Part shown: piece after piece, positions 46,018-56,553 of the stretch
Layout of the letters: each line of letters opens with the position of its first letter
Position numbering within the stretch: position 1 is the stretch's first letter
Source: Thioalkalivibrio thiocyanoxidans ARh2
GTDB taxonomy: Bacteria; Pseudomonadota; Gammaproteobacteria; Ectothiorhodospirales; Ectothiorhodospiraceae
NCBI RefSeq assembly: GCF_000385215.1
Contig: NZ_ARQK01000059.1
Coordinates: 62,001-126,000 of the forward strand
Length of the DNA: 64,000 nt
Direction of reading: 5' to 3'
Position numbers and translations under genes: made by a program
Notes under the pieces: model-generated
Seen by the model: the letters and a program-made list of their open reading frames with translations, nothing else
The model's database searches: none
What the model was told of the DNA's origin: nothing

Positions 46018-46787
46018 ACCCAGGCGCGCACCCCCAGGCGGGCCAGCAGGGCCAGGCCCGTATGTACCAGCACGAGCACAGGGGCGAAGGGCTGGTCCAG
46101 CGGCAGGCTCAGCGCCCATGCGATCAGGAACCCGGCGAGGGCGATGGCCAGCGCCCACAGGAGCAGGCTGCGCAGGTTGTGTGCGAGATGGGCGGCACCC
46201 CAGGCGGGCAGGAGCAGGGTCGCCAGTGCCGCCGGAAGGCCCAGCACCATGCTGCCGAGCACGATCGCGGCGACCAGCCAGGCGATCTCGACGAGCCGGA
46301 GCCAGGGTGCGGGGGGCGGCGCGGCGGAGACGTCGGGGGCGATCTGGGCGTACAGCCAGACCCTCCGAAGCCCGGGCCACAGGATGAGGCTGGCGACACC
46401 CAGGATGGCCACGGCCCAGAGCTCGGCCGGACCGGTGAAGTACAGCTGGCCCTCGGCCCAGGCGGCCGCGGCCAGGCTGGCCTGCGAGAAATTGGCAGCC
46501 AGCAGGGTAACGGCGGCCAGCCCCGCCAGGAACACGGCCAGGGGGAGTCGCTCGCGATCTGCACTGCGTTGCAGCAACGCCATAACCCCGGCACCCAGGA
46601 GCAGGGCCACTGCCAGCACGGGCCAGTGCAGCACGGATGCGAGCACGCCGCCCGCGGCGGCCCACTGCCCCAGCGCCAGCGCCTGCCAGACCGACCCGCG
46701 CAGGAACAGTCCGGCACCGGCCAGCGCCAGCACGCCGGTCACCAGCAGCCCGGCCACGAACGGGACCAGCAGCAGATCACCGGTCAT
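46014..46787 (-). CDS. znuB: Zinc ABC transporter permease ZnuB
   Basis: The 257-residue ABC-3 permease has about eight hydrophobic helices, including FVAGLLVTGVLALAGAGLFL at the start and VLGLPAALATLLLPAWGAAH near the middle-end, the latter matching the conserved ABC-3 loop. It moves zinc across the inner membrane with ZnuC and ZnuA. It overlaps znuC by 11 bp. The helices are strongly Ala/Leu-biased and short, making it a compact, diverged member. Zinc rather than manganese specificity is inferred from the Zur box at the head of the cluster. Confidence 0.88.
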   Translation of the reverse strand: MTGDLLLVPFVAGLLVTGVLALAGAGLFLRGSVWQALALGQWAAAGGVLASVLHWPVLAVALLLGAGVMALLQRSADRERLPLAVFLAGLAAVTLLAANFSQASLAAAAWAEGQLYFTGPAELWAVAILGVASLILWPGLRRVWLYAQIAPDVSAAPPPAPWLRLVEIAWLVAAIVLGSMVLGLPAALATLLLPAWGAAHLAHNLRSLLLWALAIALAGFLIAWALSLPLDQPFAPVLVLVHTGLALLARLGVRAWV

Positions 46788-47379
46788 GGAGGTACTCCGC
46801 CAGTGGGTGATCCTGCACGCCAGCGGCCCTCAGGAAGTCATCGTCGTGGCTTGTCATCAGCAGTGTGGATTCACCGGGCAGGGCGGCGATCAGTTCGATG
46901 GCATCGTGGCGGACCTCGGCATCGAGGTGATTGGCGGGCTCGTCCAGCAGGATCAGCCGCCTCGCCGGGCCGAGTCCCTTGCAGTTGGTCAGGGCGGCGG
47001 CCAGACGCAGCAATTGCCATTGCCCTCCACTCAAGCGGTCCAGGCGCTGGTCCATCAGGGCGCGAATGCGCGACTGTTCGGGTGTCTGCGCGCCCATGGC
47101 CCGGAACCAGTCATGCCCGGACAGCGGCCAGGGCTGGCGGCGCGGGTGATTCTGCGCGAGCAGGCTGGTGCGGGTCTCGGGGGCAAGCTCCAGTTGGCCG
47201 CCATGAACCCGGGCCTGGCCGGTGACGGCTTTCAGCAGCAGAGACTTGCCAATCCCGTTGGGGCCGGTCAGGGCCCAGCGCGCGCCCGCGGGGACCTCCA
47301 GAGACAGAGGGCCGAGAACCGGGCGCTCGAACCCGAGGCAGGCGGAGCGGGCGCGCAGGATGGTGTTGGCAGAAGACAT
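46777..47379 (-). CDS. znuC: Zinc ABC transporter ATP-binding protein ZnuC
   Basis: It is the ATPase of the zinc importer. The 200 residues show Walker A GPNGIGKSLLLKAVTG, the ABC signature RLSGGQWQLLRLAAAL, Walker B RRLILLDEPANHLD and the switch histidine in LMTSHDDDF. At 200 residues it is shorter than the ~250 of E. coli ZnuC and lacks the C-terminal extension. The start follows the AAAGGG site and sits 32 bp after znuA. Confidence 0.9.
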   Translation of the reverse strand: MSSANTILRARSACLGFERPVLGPLSLEVPAGARWALTGPNGIGKSLLLKAVTGQARVHGGQLELAPETRTSLLAQNHPRRQPWPLSGHDWFRAMGAQTPEQSRIRALMDQRLDRLSGGQWQLLRLAAALTNCKGLGPARRLILLDEPANHLDAEVRHDAIELIAALPGESTLLMTSHDDDFLRAAGVQDHPLAEYLHDR

Positions 47380-47411
47380 GGAGACCCTTTGCGGTGCTGG
47401 TTTGACGGACG

Positions 47412-48338
47412 TCAGCGCTGCGACAGGGCCTCGGCCCAGGTGGTCATCAGTTCCAGATAGCCCTCCAGCGCCTTTTCGTCCGGCGGGTCGAGGCGGACGG
47501 CATGAGTCGGCCAGCCGAGGTGGCGTTCCAGGAACTCCGCGCCCCGTTCGGGCTGGAAGACCGCATACAGCACGGCTCCGTCGGTGCCTTCCAGGTCGCC
47601 GACCAGGCTGCGCAGGTGGCGTGCGGTGGGCGGGATCCCCGGGGCCGGCTCCAGATAGCCGACGATCTCGACCGGCAGCCACTCCTCCAGATAGTCGAGG
47701 TCCTCGTGGTAGACCACGATGCGTTGGTCTGGCTCCACACGCTCGGCCAGCTTCTCGGCGTGTTCACGCAGACGTTCGGCGGCCGCCTCGGCGCGTTCCA
47801 TGAAGGCCTCGGCGTGATCGGGGCGCAGCTCGCCCATGCGTTCGCCCAGCGCGAGCCCGATCTCGGCCATGCGCAGGGGGTCGGCATTGAAATGCGGGTT
47901 GCCCTCCTCGTGCACGTGGCCCATGTTCGGGCCGTCCTTGGTGATGGAGCGGCGCAGTTCGACCTTGTCGGCTGCGCGGAAGTGGCCGGGCTGCCCCGAA
48001 TTGATTGCACGGTTGCGGGCGCCGCGCTGGGCGGCGGGCAGCCAGCCTTCCTCGAGGCCGGCCCCCATTTCCAGCAGCAGGTCGGCCCGGCGCAGGGCAG
48101 CCATGAAGCTTGGGCGGGCGTCCAGGTAATGTGCGTCGCGATCCGGCGGCGCGAGCACGCGGACCTCGGCCTCGTCGCCCCCGATCTCGCGGGCCAGGGC
48201 ACCGAGGCTGGATGTGGTGGCCACGATGTTCAGTCCGGCGGCCGCCTGCGCGGGTAGCAGGATGAAGGTGAGTGCGGCCACCGAGGCCACGGCGGCGAGT
48301 GTCCGGGTGATACGGGTGCGAGTCTTGCTAAAGGACAT
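47412..48338 (-). CDS. znuA: Zinc ABC transporter substrate-binding protein ZnuA
   Basis: The 308-residue cluster A-I binding protein has a signal peptide (residues 1-35, ending LLPAQAAA), then IVATTSSLGALAREIGGDEA, the first metal histidine in DRDAHYLDARPSF, a second in GHVHEEGNPHFNADP, and a third in VVYHEDLDYL. The His-rich loop is much shorter than in E. coli ZnuA, reduced to GHVHEEGNPH. It captures Zn(II) in the periplasm and passes it to ZnuB. It is the first ABC gene after the porin-like gene, 84 bp downstream of it. Confidence 0.9.
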   Translation of the reverse strand: MSFSKTRTRITRTLAAVASVAALTFILLPAQAAAGLNIVATTSSLGALAREIGGDEAEVRVLAPPDRDAHYLDARPSFMAALRRADLLLEMGAGLEEGWLPAAQRGARNRAINSGQPGHFRAADKVELRRSITKDGPNMGHVHEEGNPHFNADPLRMAEIGLALGERMGELRPDHAEAFMERAEAAAERLREHAEKLAERVEPDQRIVVYHEDLDYLEEWLPVEIVGYLEPAPGIPPTARHLRSLVGDLEGTDGAVLYAVFQPERGAEFLERHLGWPTHAVRLDPPDEKALEGYLELMTTWAEALSQR

Positions 48339-48422
48339 GCGGGACTCCTGGTGATATCGGGGTACTAGATGGGGCCGGCAGGGTGTTGAAGGTCCTGCCA
48401 GCCCTGAACAAGGCAAGGGTGA

Positions 48423-49748
48423 TCAGAAGCGGTGGGCACCGTGGGCACCGAGGGCCACGTTCAGCTGCAGCATGAATTCCAGCCCGCGGTCGCGATCACC
48501 GTCCTCGTCGACGAAGTCGTTCTGCGACAGCTGCGCGCGCAGGAATACCGGCTCCACCGGGCGGAAGGTGATCTGGGCGGAATGACGATAGCTGGTGCCG
48601 AACGAGGGCTCCGCGAAGTTGCGCTCGCTGCCTTCGTTGGTGGGCAGGCCGCGATTGGTCAGGCCCAGGGCCTCGGAGCGCAGCCCGGCCTCCCAGCGCG
48701 GGGCGAAGCCGTAGACGCCCTGGATATACAGGCCGTCCTGGCGCGCCTTGCCGCTACCCTGGGCGTTGCCGGCGATGGTGGTCTGGTCCTCTCGGCGCTG
48801 ATAGTCGACATCGATTTCGCGATAGAAATACTCGCCCTGCAGCCGCCAGTCGCCGTGGCCGTAGGCGCGCCCCGAGCTGTACTTGTAGACGGCGTCCAGA
48901 CCGGCGAACCAGGCATCGCCATCCCATTCCTCCAGGCCGGAACCGTGTTCGGTCTCTTCCTGCCAGGTGCGGGCGTAGCCGCCGGAGATACCGAACTGCG
49001 CGGCGTGGTCCGGGCCCAGATCGGGGCCGAATTTGGCGAAGGCGGTGACCAGGCGCGGCCCGGATACGTCGGAGAACGAGGAGCCGATTTCGTCCCCGGC
49101 GTTGGTGGTGTGCGAGCCGCCCGAGCCCTGATAGGGGATGAAGCTGTTGTCGCCCTGGAGGAGCTCCACCCCGAGTTTGGTGTAGGTCGCGGTCGGGGCG
49201 AGCCAGGTGGCCTGAACGCCGGTTTCCTGCAGGCCGTGGTCGCCGAACAGGTATTCGTTGACCAGCGGGCGGTCGACGAAATCCCAGTCGTGGCCGTGGC
49301 GGCTGTTGATGTAGCCGATGTCCGACAGGAATTTGCCCGCCTTGACCTGGAAGCCGCCCGGCAGGGCCCGGGTGGTCAGGTAGGCCTCTTCGACGTCGAG
49401 GTGGTCCTCGTCGAACCCGAGCATCAGGAACCCGTCGAACAGGTCGCCGAGATTGGCTTCGAAGGCCAGCTCGTTGTGTCCGAGGTTGAAGCCATCGTCG
49501 AAGCCGCCGTGGTCATGGCCATCGCCGTGTCCATGGTCATGGCCGTCATCGAAGCCGGCCGGTTCGCTGATCCCGTGCGACAACTCGTTGTAGTAGATCC
49601 CTTCCAGGATCAGCGAGATGTCCAGCCCCCAGTTACGGTCTCCCGCGCGGGTCTCCCACTGCTGGGCGGTGGCGCTGGCCGGCACGGCGAGCGCCAGGGC
49701 GGTCAGTCCGCCCAGGGCCGGGCGGAACAGGTTCGTGTGATTCGGCAT
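48423..49748 (-). CDS. Zinc-linked outer-membrane beta-barrel protein with His-rich loop
   Basis: The 441-residue protein has a signal peptide (1-28, ending ASATA), and its sequence alternates polar and hydrophobic residues typical of a beta-barrel, ending in ...HGAHRF with the C-terminal Phe required for BAM insertion. Residues 68-81 form a His/Asp/Gly loop (DDGHDHGHGDGHDHGG) that should bind zinc at the cell surface or in the pore. It has no TonB plug or TonB box, so it looks like a porin. Leading the znu run, and with a Zur box 78-96 bases upstream, it is probably made only under zinc starvation. Homologues of this type occur before znu genes in other proteobacteria. Confidence 0.8.
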   Translation of the reverse strand: MPNHTNLFRPALGGLTALALAVPASATAQQWETRAGDRNWGLDISLILEGIYYNELSHGISEPAGFDDGHDHGHGDGHDHGGFDDGFNLGHNELAFEANLGDLFDGFLMLGFDEDHLDVEEAYLTTRALPGGFQVKAGKFLSDIGYINSRHGHDWDFVDRPLVNEYLFGDHGLQETGVQATWLAPTATYTKLGVELLQGDNSFIPYQGSGGSHTTNAGDEIGSSFSDVSGPRLVTAFAKFGPDLGPDHAAQFGISGGYARTWQEETEHGSGLEEWDGDAWFAGLDAVYKYSSGRAYGHGDWRLQGEYFYREIDVDYQRREDQTTIAGNAQGSGKARQDGLYIQGVYGFAPRWEAGLRSEALGLTNRGLPTNEGSERNFAEPSFGTSYRHSAQITFRPVEPVFLRAQLSQNDFVDEDGDRDRGLEFMLQLNVALGAHGAHRF

Positions 49749-49825
49749 GACGGGCTCCCAGAAACGAGCAGGCGCGCCGGGATTATTGGCGCGCCTGGAT
49801 TGTTATATCGTTACGTTCTGGTGGG

Positions 49826-49844
49826 AATGTTATGAGATAACATT
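49826..49844 (-). promoter_or_regulatory. Zur box
   Basis: AATGTTAT-GAG-ATAACATT is a perfect 8-bp palindrome with a 3-bp centre. It is very close to the gammaproteobacterial Zur consensus GAAATGTTATAnTATAACATTTC. It lies in the 144-bp gap upstream of the porin-znuACB cluster, about 78 bases before the porin ATG. A second, weaker TGTTAT copy is at 49801-49806. Confidence 0.85.
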
Positions 49845-49892
49845 TTACCGCACAACCCCGGCACAGCTGCCCTGTGGCGCCAGGCAGGCCTT

Positions 49893-50399
49893 CTAGGGTT
49901 TCTCGGGGATCCCGGCGCTTGCCAGCGCTTCGGCCCAGGCCTCGAGCTTGGCCTCGAAGCTCCAGCGGGCGTTGGCCGGACTGGTCGATGGCAGGCGCAG
50001 GGCCTTGACGCCCAGTGCCTGGGTCTCGTGCAGACGACGTGCGCTCTCCGCGCCGTTGTGCAGGACGAGGCGCAGCCCCGGCGCCTCCCGTGTCAGCTGC
50101 GCGAGATCGTTGGGTGAGGCGGCACGGATGGCGCTGTCCAGGCTGCCCTCGCGCTGGCAGGCACCGTAGACATCCCACAGGCCGATACGGTGTGCGAGCA
50201 GGCGCCGGATTCGTTCGGGGTATTCAAGGTCGGGGAAGGGCTCGCCGAGGATGGCGGCCATGATCGGCCAGAACTGGTTGCGCGGGTTCGCGTAGTACGC
50301 CTGGGCCTGGAGGGAGGCCACGCCGGGGAAGCTGCCCAGCACCACCGCACGGGTACGGGTGTCCAGGACCGGGGGAAACGCCTGGAGGGTGGCGGGCAC
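49893..50399 (-). CDS. DNA-deoxyinosine (hypoxanthine) glycosylase, UDG family 6-type
   Basis: The 168-residue protein belongs to the uracil-DNA-glycosylase superfamily. VVLGSFPGVASLQAQAYYAN is the family-6 motif I, NQFWPIMAAILG follows, and LRLPSTSPANARWS near the C-terminus is motif II. This group excises hypoxanthine (deaminated adenine) from DNA. It starts 5 bp after zur and is in the same transcript. It has no evident relation to zinc except shared position. Confidence 0.88.
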   Translation of the reverse strand: MPATLQAFPPVLDTRTRAVVLGSFPGVASLQAQAYYANPRNQFWPIMAAILGEPFPDLEYPERIRRLLAHRIGLWDVYGACQREGSLDSAIRAASPNDLAQLTREAPGLRLVLHNGAESARRLHETQALGVKALRLPSTSPANARWSFEAKLEAWAEALASAGIPEKP

Positions 50400-50404
50400 G
50401 GCAG

Positions 50405-50875
50405 TCAGGCGTTACGGCAGTCCGCGCAGTGCCCGTGCAGCTCGACCATGCGCGAGTCGATGGCAAAGCCCTGGGCAGTGGCCTGGGCCTCGAGCGCCTG
50501 GGTGGCCGGCTCCGGTGTGTGGAACTCGGTGATCTGGCCGCAGCCGTCGCAGATCATCAGCGCCGACTCGTGGCGCTCCCCCGGGTGAGAGCAGGCGACG
50601 AAGCCGTTCAGGCTCTCGATACGGTGGATCAGGCCCTGTTCCAGCAGGAAGGCCAGGGTCCGGTAGACCGTTGGCGGCTTGATGCTGTGGTCGTCGGAGG
50701 ACAGCGCATGGATCAGGTCGTAGGCCTTGATCACGCCGTCGGTGCGCAGGATCTGTTCGAGGATGCGGCGACGCTGTTCGGTGAGCCGGGCCCCGCGTCG
50801 GGCGCAGACGCGCTCGGCGTCCGCCAGTGCCTGCTCGATATCCGCCGGACTGTGGGAATGCGCTGTCGAGGTCAT
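50405..50875 (-). CDS. zur: Zinc uptake regulator Zur
   Basis: The 156-residue Fur-family repressor has the winged helix (LTEQRRRILEQILRTDGVIK, KPPTVYRTLAFLLEQGLIHR) and the Zur-specific zinc sites: CDGCG in ALMICDGCGQITEFH and the C-terminal CADC. It also has the HPGERHE pattern. With zinc bound it should repress the porin-znu genes through the palindrome 560 bp downstream. It is co-transcribed with the hypoxanthine glycosylase gene. An AGG-type site precedes the ATG. Confidence 0.92.
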   Translation of the reverse strand: MTSTAHSHSPADIEQALADAERVCARRGARLTEQRRRILEQILRTDGVIKAYDLIHALSSDDHSIKPPTVYRTLAFLLEQGLIHRIESLNGFVACSHPGERHESALMICDGCGQITEFHTPEPATQALEAQATAQGFAIDSRMVELHGHCADCRNA

Positions 50876-50938
50876 GGGACCTAGGATAGCGGAAAGTGGC
50901 TCGGGCCTCTCGGCGCTGGTCGAGAAGCCCCCATCTCG

Positions 50939-51994
50939 TTAGCGCAGCTCGACCCCTGTTGAATCCGCGCCTTGTGCAGTCGGAGTGGCCGAAGCGGCAT
51001 CCGCAGGCGCCGCTTCCGTTGCTTCGTGACGCGCGAAGACCTCGGCGGCCCAGCGCGCGCGCTGCTCGGGGGGCTCGGTGCCGTCGCGCCCGACCAGGTG
51101 CGCGTCCACCGCGAGCAGCCGGCTCTCCAGCCCCTCGCCGTTGGCGATCTGGATCGCGAGTCCGGGGCGCGCGTTGAGTTCGAGGATCAGGGGGCCGCGC
51201 TCCTGGTCGATCACCACGTCCACGCCCAGATAGCCCAGCTTGCTCAGTTCGTAACAGCCCGACGCCAGTTGCATCAGGTCATCCCAGCCGGGGATTTCCA
51301 GGCCGACAATCGAGTGTTCGGTGTCGGGGTGTTCCCAAATGGGCCGGTTGTGCTGCACGCCGCCGATGGTCTTGCCGGAAGCCAGGTCGATCCCGGTGCC
51401 GACCGCACCCTGGTGCAGGTTGGCCTTGCCATCGGAGTCCTGGGTGGGCAGGCGCATCATGGCCATGACCGGGTACCCCCGGTAGACGACGGTGCGGATG
51501 TCGGGCACGCCACGATAGGTGATCTGATCGAAGGCCGAGGAGAACCGGACCCGCTGTTCGATCATCGCGACGTCTGGACGTCCGCCCAGGCTGTACATCC
51601 CCGAGAGGATGTTGGAGCAGTGGTCGTGCAGCTCGCTCATCTCCATCGTGCGGCCGCTGGCGCGCCGCAGCCGATCCCCGCGCCAGCCAGTGATGACCAG
51701 GATGCCGTCGCCGGCGGCCCCATGCGCCGGCTTGATCACGAAGCCGCCGGGGTAGGCGCGCAGCAGACGGTCGAGCTTGCGAATCTCGTGATGCGAACGG
51801 ACGACGCCGTAGAGTTCGGGCACCGACAGGCCGGCGTCCAGGGCAAGGCGCTTGGTCTCCAGCTTGTCGTCCACCCGCGGGTAGAAGCGCCGGTGGTTGT
51901 ACTGGGCGATGAAGCGCGCATTGCGCGCGTTCATTCCCACAATGCCCTGCGCGCGCAGGGTCCGCGGGAGTACGAAGCGTGGCAGCCAGCCCAT
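50939..51994 (-). CDS. Alpha-L-glutamate ligase-like ATP-grasp protein
   Basis: The 351-residue protein is a RimK-related ATP-grasp ligase. It has NHRRFYPRVDDKLETKRLAL, the ATP lid GGFVIKPAHGAAGDGILVI, RVRFSSAFDQITYRGVPDIR, and the metal-binding YLGVDVVIDQERGPLILELN with ARPGL. The acceptor is unknown; relatives may add glutamate to a protein or peptide. It starts 1 bp after the inactive transglutaminase gene, third of a three-gene operon. The chosen start skips 18 residues of an upstream frame. The C-terminal 40 residues are Ala-rich and poorly ordered. Confidence 0.88.
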   Translation of the reverse strand: MGWLPRFVLPRTLRAQGIVGMNARNARFIAQYNHRRFYPRVDDKLETKRLALDAGLSVPELYGVVRSHHEIRKLDRLLRAYPGGFVIKPAHGAAGDGILVITGWRGDRLRRASGRTMEMSELHDHCSNILSGMYSLGGRPDVAMIEQRVRFSSAFDQITYRGVPDIRTVVYRGYPVMAMMRLPTQDSDGKANLHQGAVGTGIDLASGKTIGGVQHNRPIWEHPDTEHSIVGLEIPGWDDLMQLASGCYELSKLGYLGVDVVIDQERGPLILELNARPGLAIQIANGEGLESRLLAVDAHLVGRDGTEPPEQRARWAAEVFARHEATEAAPADAASATPTAQGADSTGVELR

Positions 51995-51995
51995 G

Positions 51996-53546
51996 CTAGC
52001 GATCCTCCGAGCGTTTGGAGGGCTGCATGGCCTCCTGCATGCGGCCAAAGCGGAACAGCTCGCTCAGGCGATAGCCTGTATAGCGCCCGAGCAGCAGGGT
52101 CATCGCCAGCAGCACCAGCAGCAGTTCGGGGAATACGAACAGCAGGTGTTCCAGGTGGCGATTGGCCATCAGGCCATAGGCGGCCGCGGCCACGGCCAGG
52201 CTGCCGATGCCCTGGGTAATCGCGTCCGATGGCCCGTGTTCTTCCCAGACCACGGACATGCGCTCGATCGTCATGGCCAGGATGACCATCGGGAACAGCG
52301 ATAGCGCGAGCGCCCGTTCGAACCCCAGTTGGTGCGAAAGGATGCTGATCCCGAGCATCAGCATGATGACCACGCTGACTACTGCGGCCAGTCGCGGCAC
52401 GAGCAGTAATCGCAGGTGCTCGAGGTAGAAGCGTACGGCCAGGCCGAGTGACACGATCAGGGTAAACAGGATGATCCCGGCCAGCAGTTGTGTCTCGCGA
52501 AAGGACAGCGCGATCAGTACCGGCATGAACGTGCCGAATGTCTGGACGCCGATCACGTTGCGGAGGAACACGATGATCATGGCCCCCAGGGGGACCATGA
52601 GCAGTACGCGGTAGGTGTTCTGGGTCCCCAGCGGGAGATTCAGGGTGGAGAACTCCATCAGCTGGGCGTTGACGGTCTCGCCGAATCGCTGGGCGGTGGT
52701 CAGTGCGTCCTGTACGCCACGCGAGACGGCGAAGCGGACCTCGGCGTCGCGTCCGTTGGAGACCTCCAGCAGGGGCGCGGAACCATGGGCCCAGACGACT
52801 ACGTCGTCCGGATATTCGATCTCGCCCGACAGCGGATGGATGGGCACCCAGCGCCGTGTGTTGTGGACCTCGATCCAGGTTTCCGGGCGTACGTCGCGGC
52901 GCCCATCGCGCAGGTGCAGCGTGGTGACAGTGCGCGCGGGAATACGGGCTGTTGCCAGAAGTTCAATCAAGGTCTCGGTACGTTTCACGCGGTCGCCGCC
53001 GTCATCGGCGAATACCGCGGCGTTGGACGCGGGCGCGGCGTGGGCGAGGTCATTGACCAGCACCGAGGCGAAGGTCTGAATGTCCGAGGAACGGCCGCGG
53101 ACATCCTCGATCAGCGCATCGGCCGCGGAGCGGTAGGGCTCGGTCCACTCCGGGGCTGCGACGGGGCCGGGATACTCGGCATCCGAGCGATCATCGCCAT
53201 CGCGGTAGAGGGTCGCGCGGTAGTACAGCACCTGTTCCCCCCGCGGCTGGCGTATGGTCCATTGCGCAATCCGGTCATCCTGGGCGCGCAGCGTGTTCAG
53301 GCCATACCCGCGCGAGACAAAGTTTTCGTCCAGCGTGGCGAAATTGGGCAAGCGGTCGGGGATGCGGAGCTGCACGTTGGCGGCACCGCCTGTTGGTTGA
53401 TAGCGGACACGTGCCTCGACCTGCCAGGTCTCGGCCGATGCCCCGGGCATCACGGGCATGTCCAGGGCGATGACCTTGTAGGCGAAGATCCCGAGCCCGA
53501 TCGTACTCAGCAGAACGATCAGGATCGGAAGATGAAATCGTCTCAC
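51996..53546 (-). CDS. Inactive transglutaminase fused to a 7TM membrane domain
   Basis: The 516-residue protein starts with one membrane anchor (PILIVLLSTIGLGIFAYKVI), then a periplasmic transglutaminase-like domain (about 30-290) in which the catalytic Cys is missing at RTETLIELLATARIPARTVT while WIEVHNTRRWVPIHPLSGE remains. Seven predicted helices follow from residue 315. This is the inactive-transglutaminase / 7TM family that travels with RimK-like ligases and retropepsin-like proteases. It overlaps the protease gene by 4 bp and precedes the ligase by 1 bp. Its role is unknown, perhaps as a substrate-presenting scaffold. Confidence 0.9.
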   Translation of the reverse strand: MRRFHLPILIVLLSTIGLGIFAYKVIALDMPVMPGASAETWQVEARVRYQPTGGAANVQLRIPDRLPNFATLDENFVSRGYGLNTLRAQDDRIAQWTIRQPRGEQVLYYRATLYRDGDDRSDAEYPGPVAAPEWTEPYRSAADALIEDVRGRSSDIQTFASVLVNDLAHAAPASNAAVFADDGGDRVKRTETLIELLATARIPARTVTTLHLRDGRRDVRPETWIEVHNTRRWVPIHPLSGEIEYPDDVVVWAHGSAPLLEVSNGRDAEVRFAVSRGVQDALTTAQRFGETVNAQLMEFSTLNLPLGTQNTYRVLLMVPLGAMIIVFLRNVIGVQTFGTFMPVLIALSFRETQLLAGIILFTLIVSLGLAVRFYLEHLRLLLVPRLAAVVSVVIMLMLGISILSHQLGFERALALSLFPMVILAMTIERMSVVWEEHGPSDAITQGIGSLAVAAAAYGLMANRHLEHLLFVFPELLLVLLAMTLLLGRYTGYRLSELFRFGRMQEAMQPSKRSEDR

Positions 53547-54091
53547 GAATTGTCGTCTCCGCAGTCGGGCCGATGCGTATGCTCGGCCCCGGAGTCGACC
53601 AGAATATGCCCGGCGAGGTGCGTGCGACCAATGAGGGCCTGATACGTGAGGTTGCTGCGGTCAATGAGGGTCGTGTCGGCCTTGATGCGTTGATCACCGA
53701 TGCAGAATTCCATCGCGATGACCGGACGCTCCTGGCTGTCGCCGCTGTGCTGGCGGATGCGGACGCTGCGCTCGATCGGCCGCTCCAGTGTGATGTAGGC
53801 GTCTTCGTCATCGGGGTCGACGACGTCAAAGCGGATCCAGTCCTCGCCGTCGCGCTCGAATTTCTCCTTGTTGAGCGCGTTCAGCGATGACGAGGTTGCA
53901 CCGGTATCCAGCCGTGCCTCCAGCACGATCCCCTCGTCCACGATTTCGACATCTTCCACGGTACCCAGGATGGCCAGCGAGGACGGATCGTCCTTGGCCT
54001 GTACGGGGGGCAAGCCGAGGGCGAGGCCGAGCAGCATTCCCCCGAGGGCGGTTTTCGTTAAGCTGGACCAAAGGGTCGGGCGCATGGACAC
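53543..54091 (-). CDS. Retropepsin-like aspartic protease (RimK-associated, COG4067-type)
   Basis: The 182 residues have a signal peptide (residues 1-32, ending LPPVQA), the DTG active-site motif in VLEARLDTGATSSSLNAL, and the C-terminal hydrophobic-hydrophobic-Gly flap partner ALIGRTHL. One DTG per chain means a dimer is needed, as in retroviral proteases. It was once annotated as an ATP-dependent zinc protease. It leads the protease / inactive transglutaminase / glutamate-ligase operon and probably cleaves a periplasmic target. Similar three-gene sets in Pseudomonas have been linked to osmotic stress (recalled, not checked). Confidence 0.88.
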   Translation of the reverse strand: MSMRPTLWSSLTKTALGGMLLGLALGLPPVQAKDDPSSLAILGTVEDVEIVDEGIVLEARLDTGATSSSLNALNKEKFERDGEDWIRFDVVDPDDEDAYITLERPIERSVRIRQHSGDSQERPVIAMEFCIGDQRIKADTTLIDRSNLTYQALIGRTHLAGHILVDSGAEHTHRPDCGDDNS

Positions 54092-54189
54092 GTGGCCTCC
54101 TCAGATGTGGGGTCAAAAATAGATTCAGTCTATCCCAATGGCGCCATTGACCCGTGTTAGACAGTTCACAAACCTTCCCGGGAGGCGCG

Positions 54190-56550
<2,361 letters not shown>

Positions 56551-56553
56551 GAC

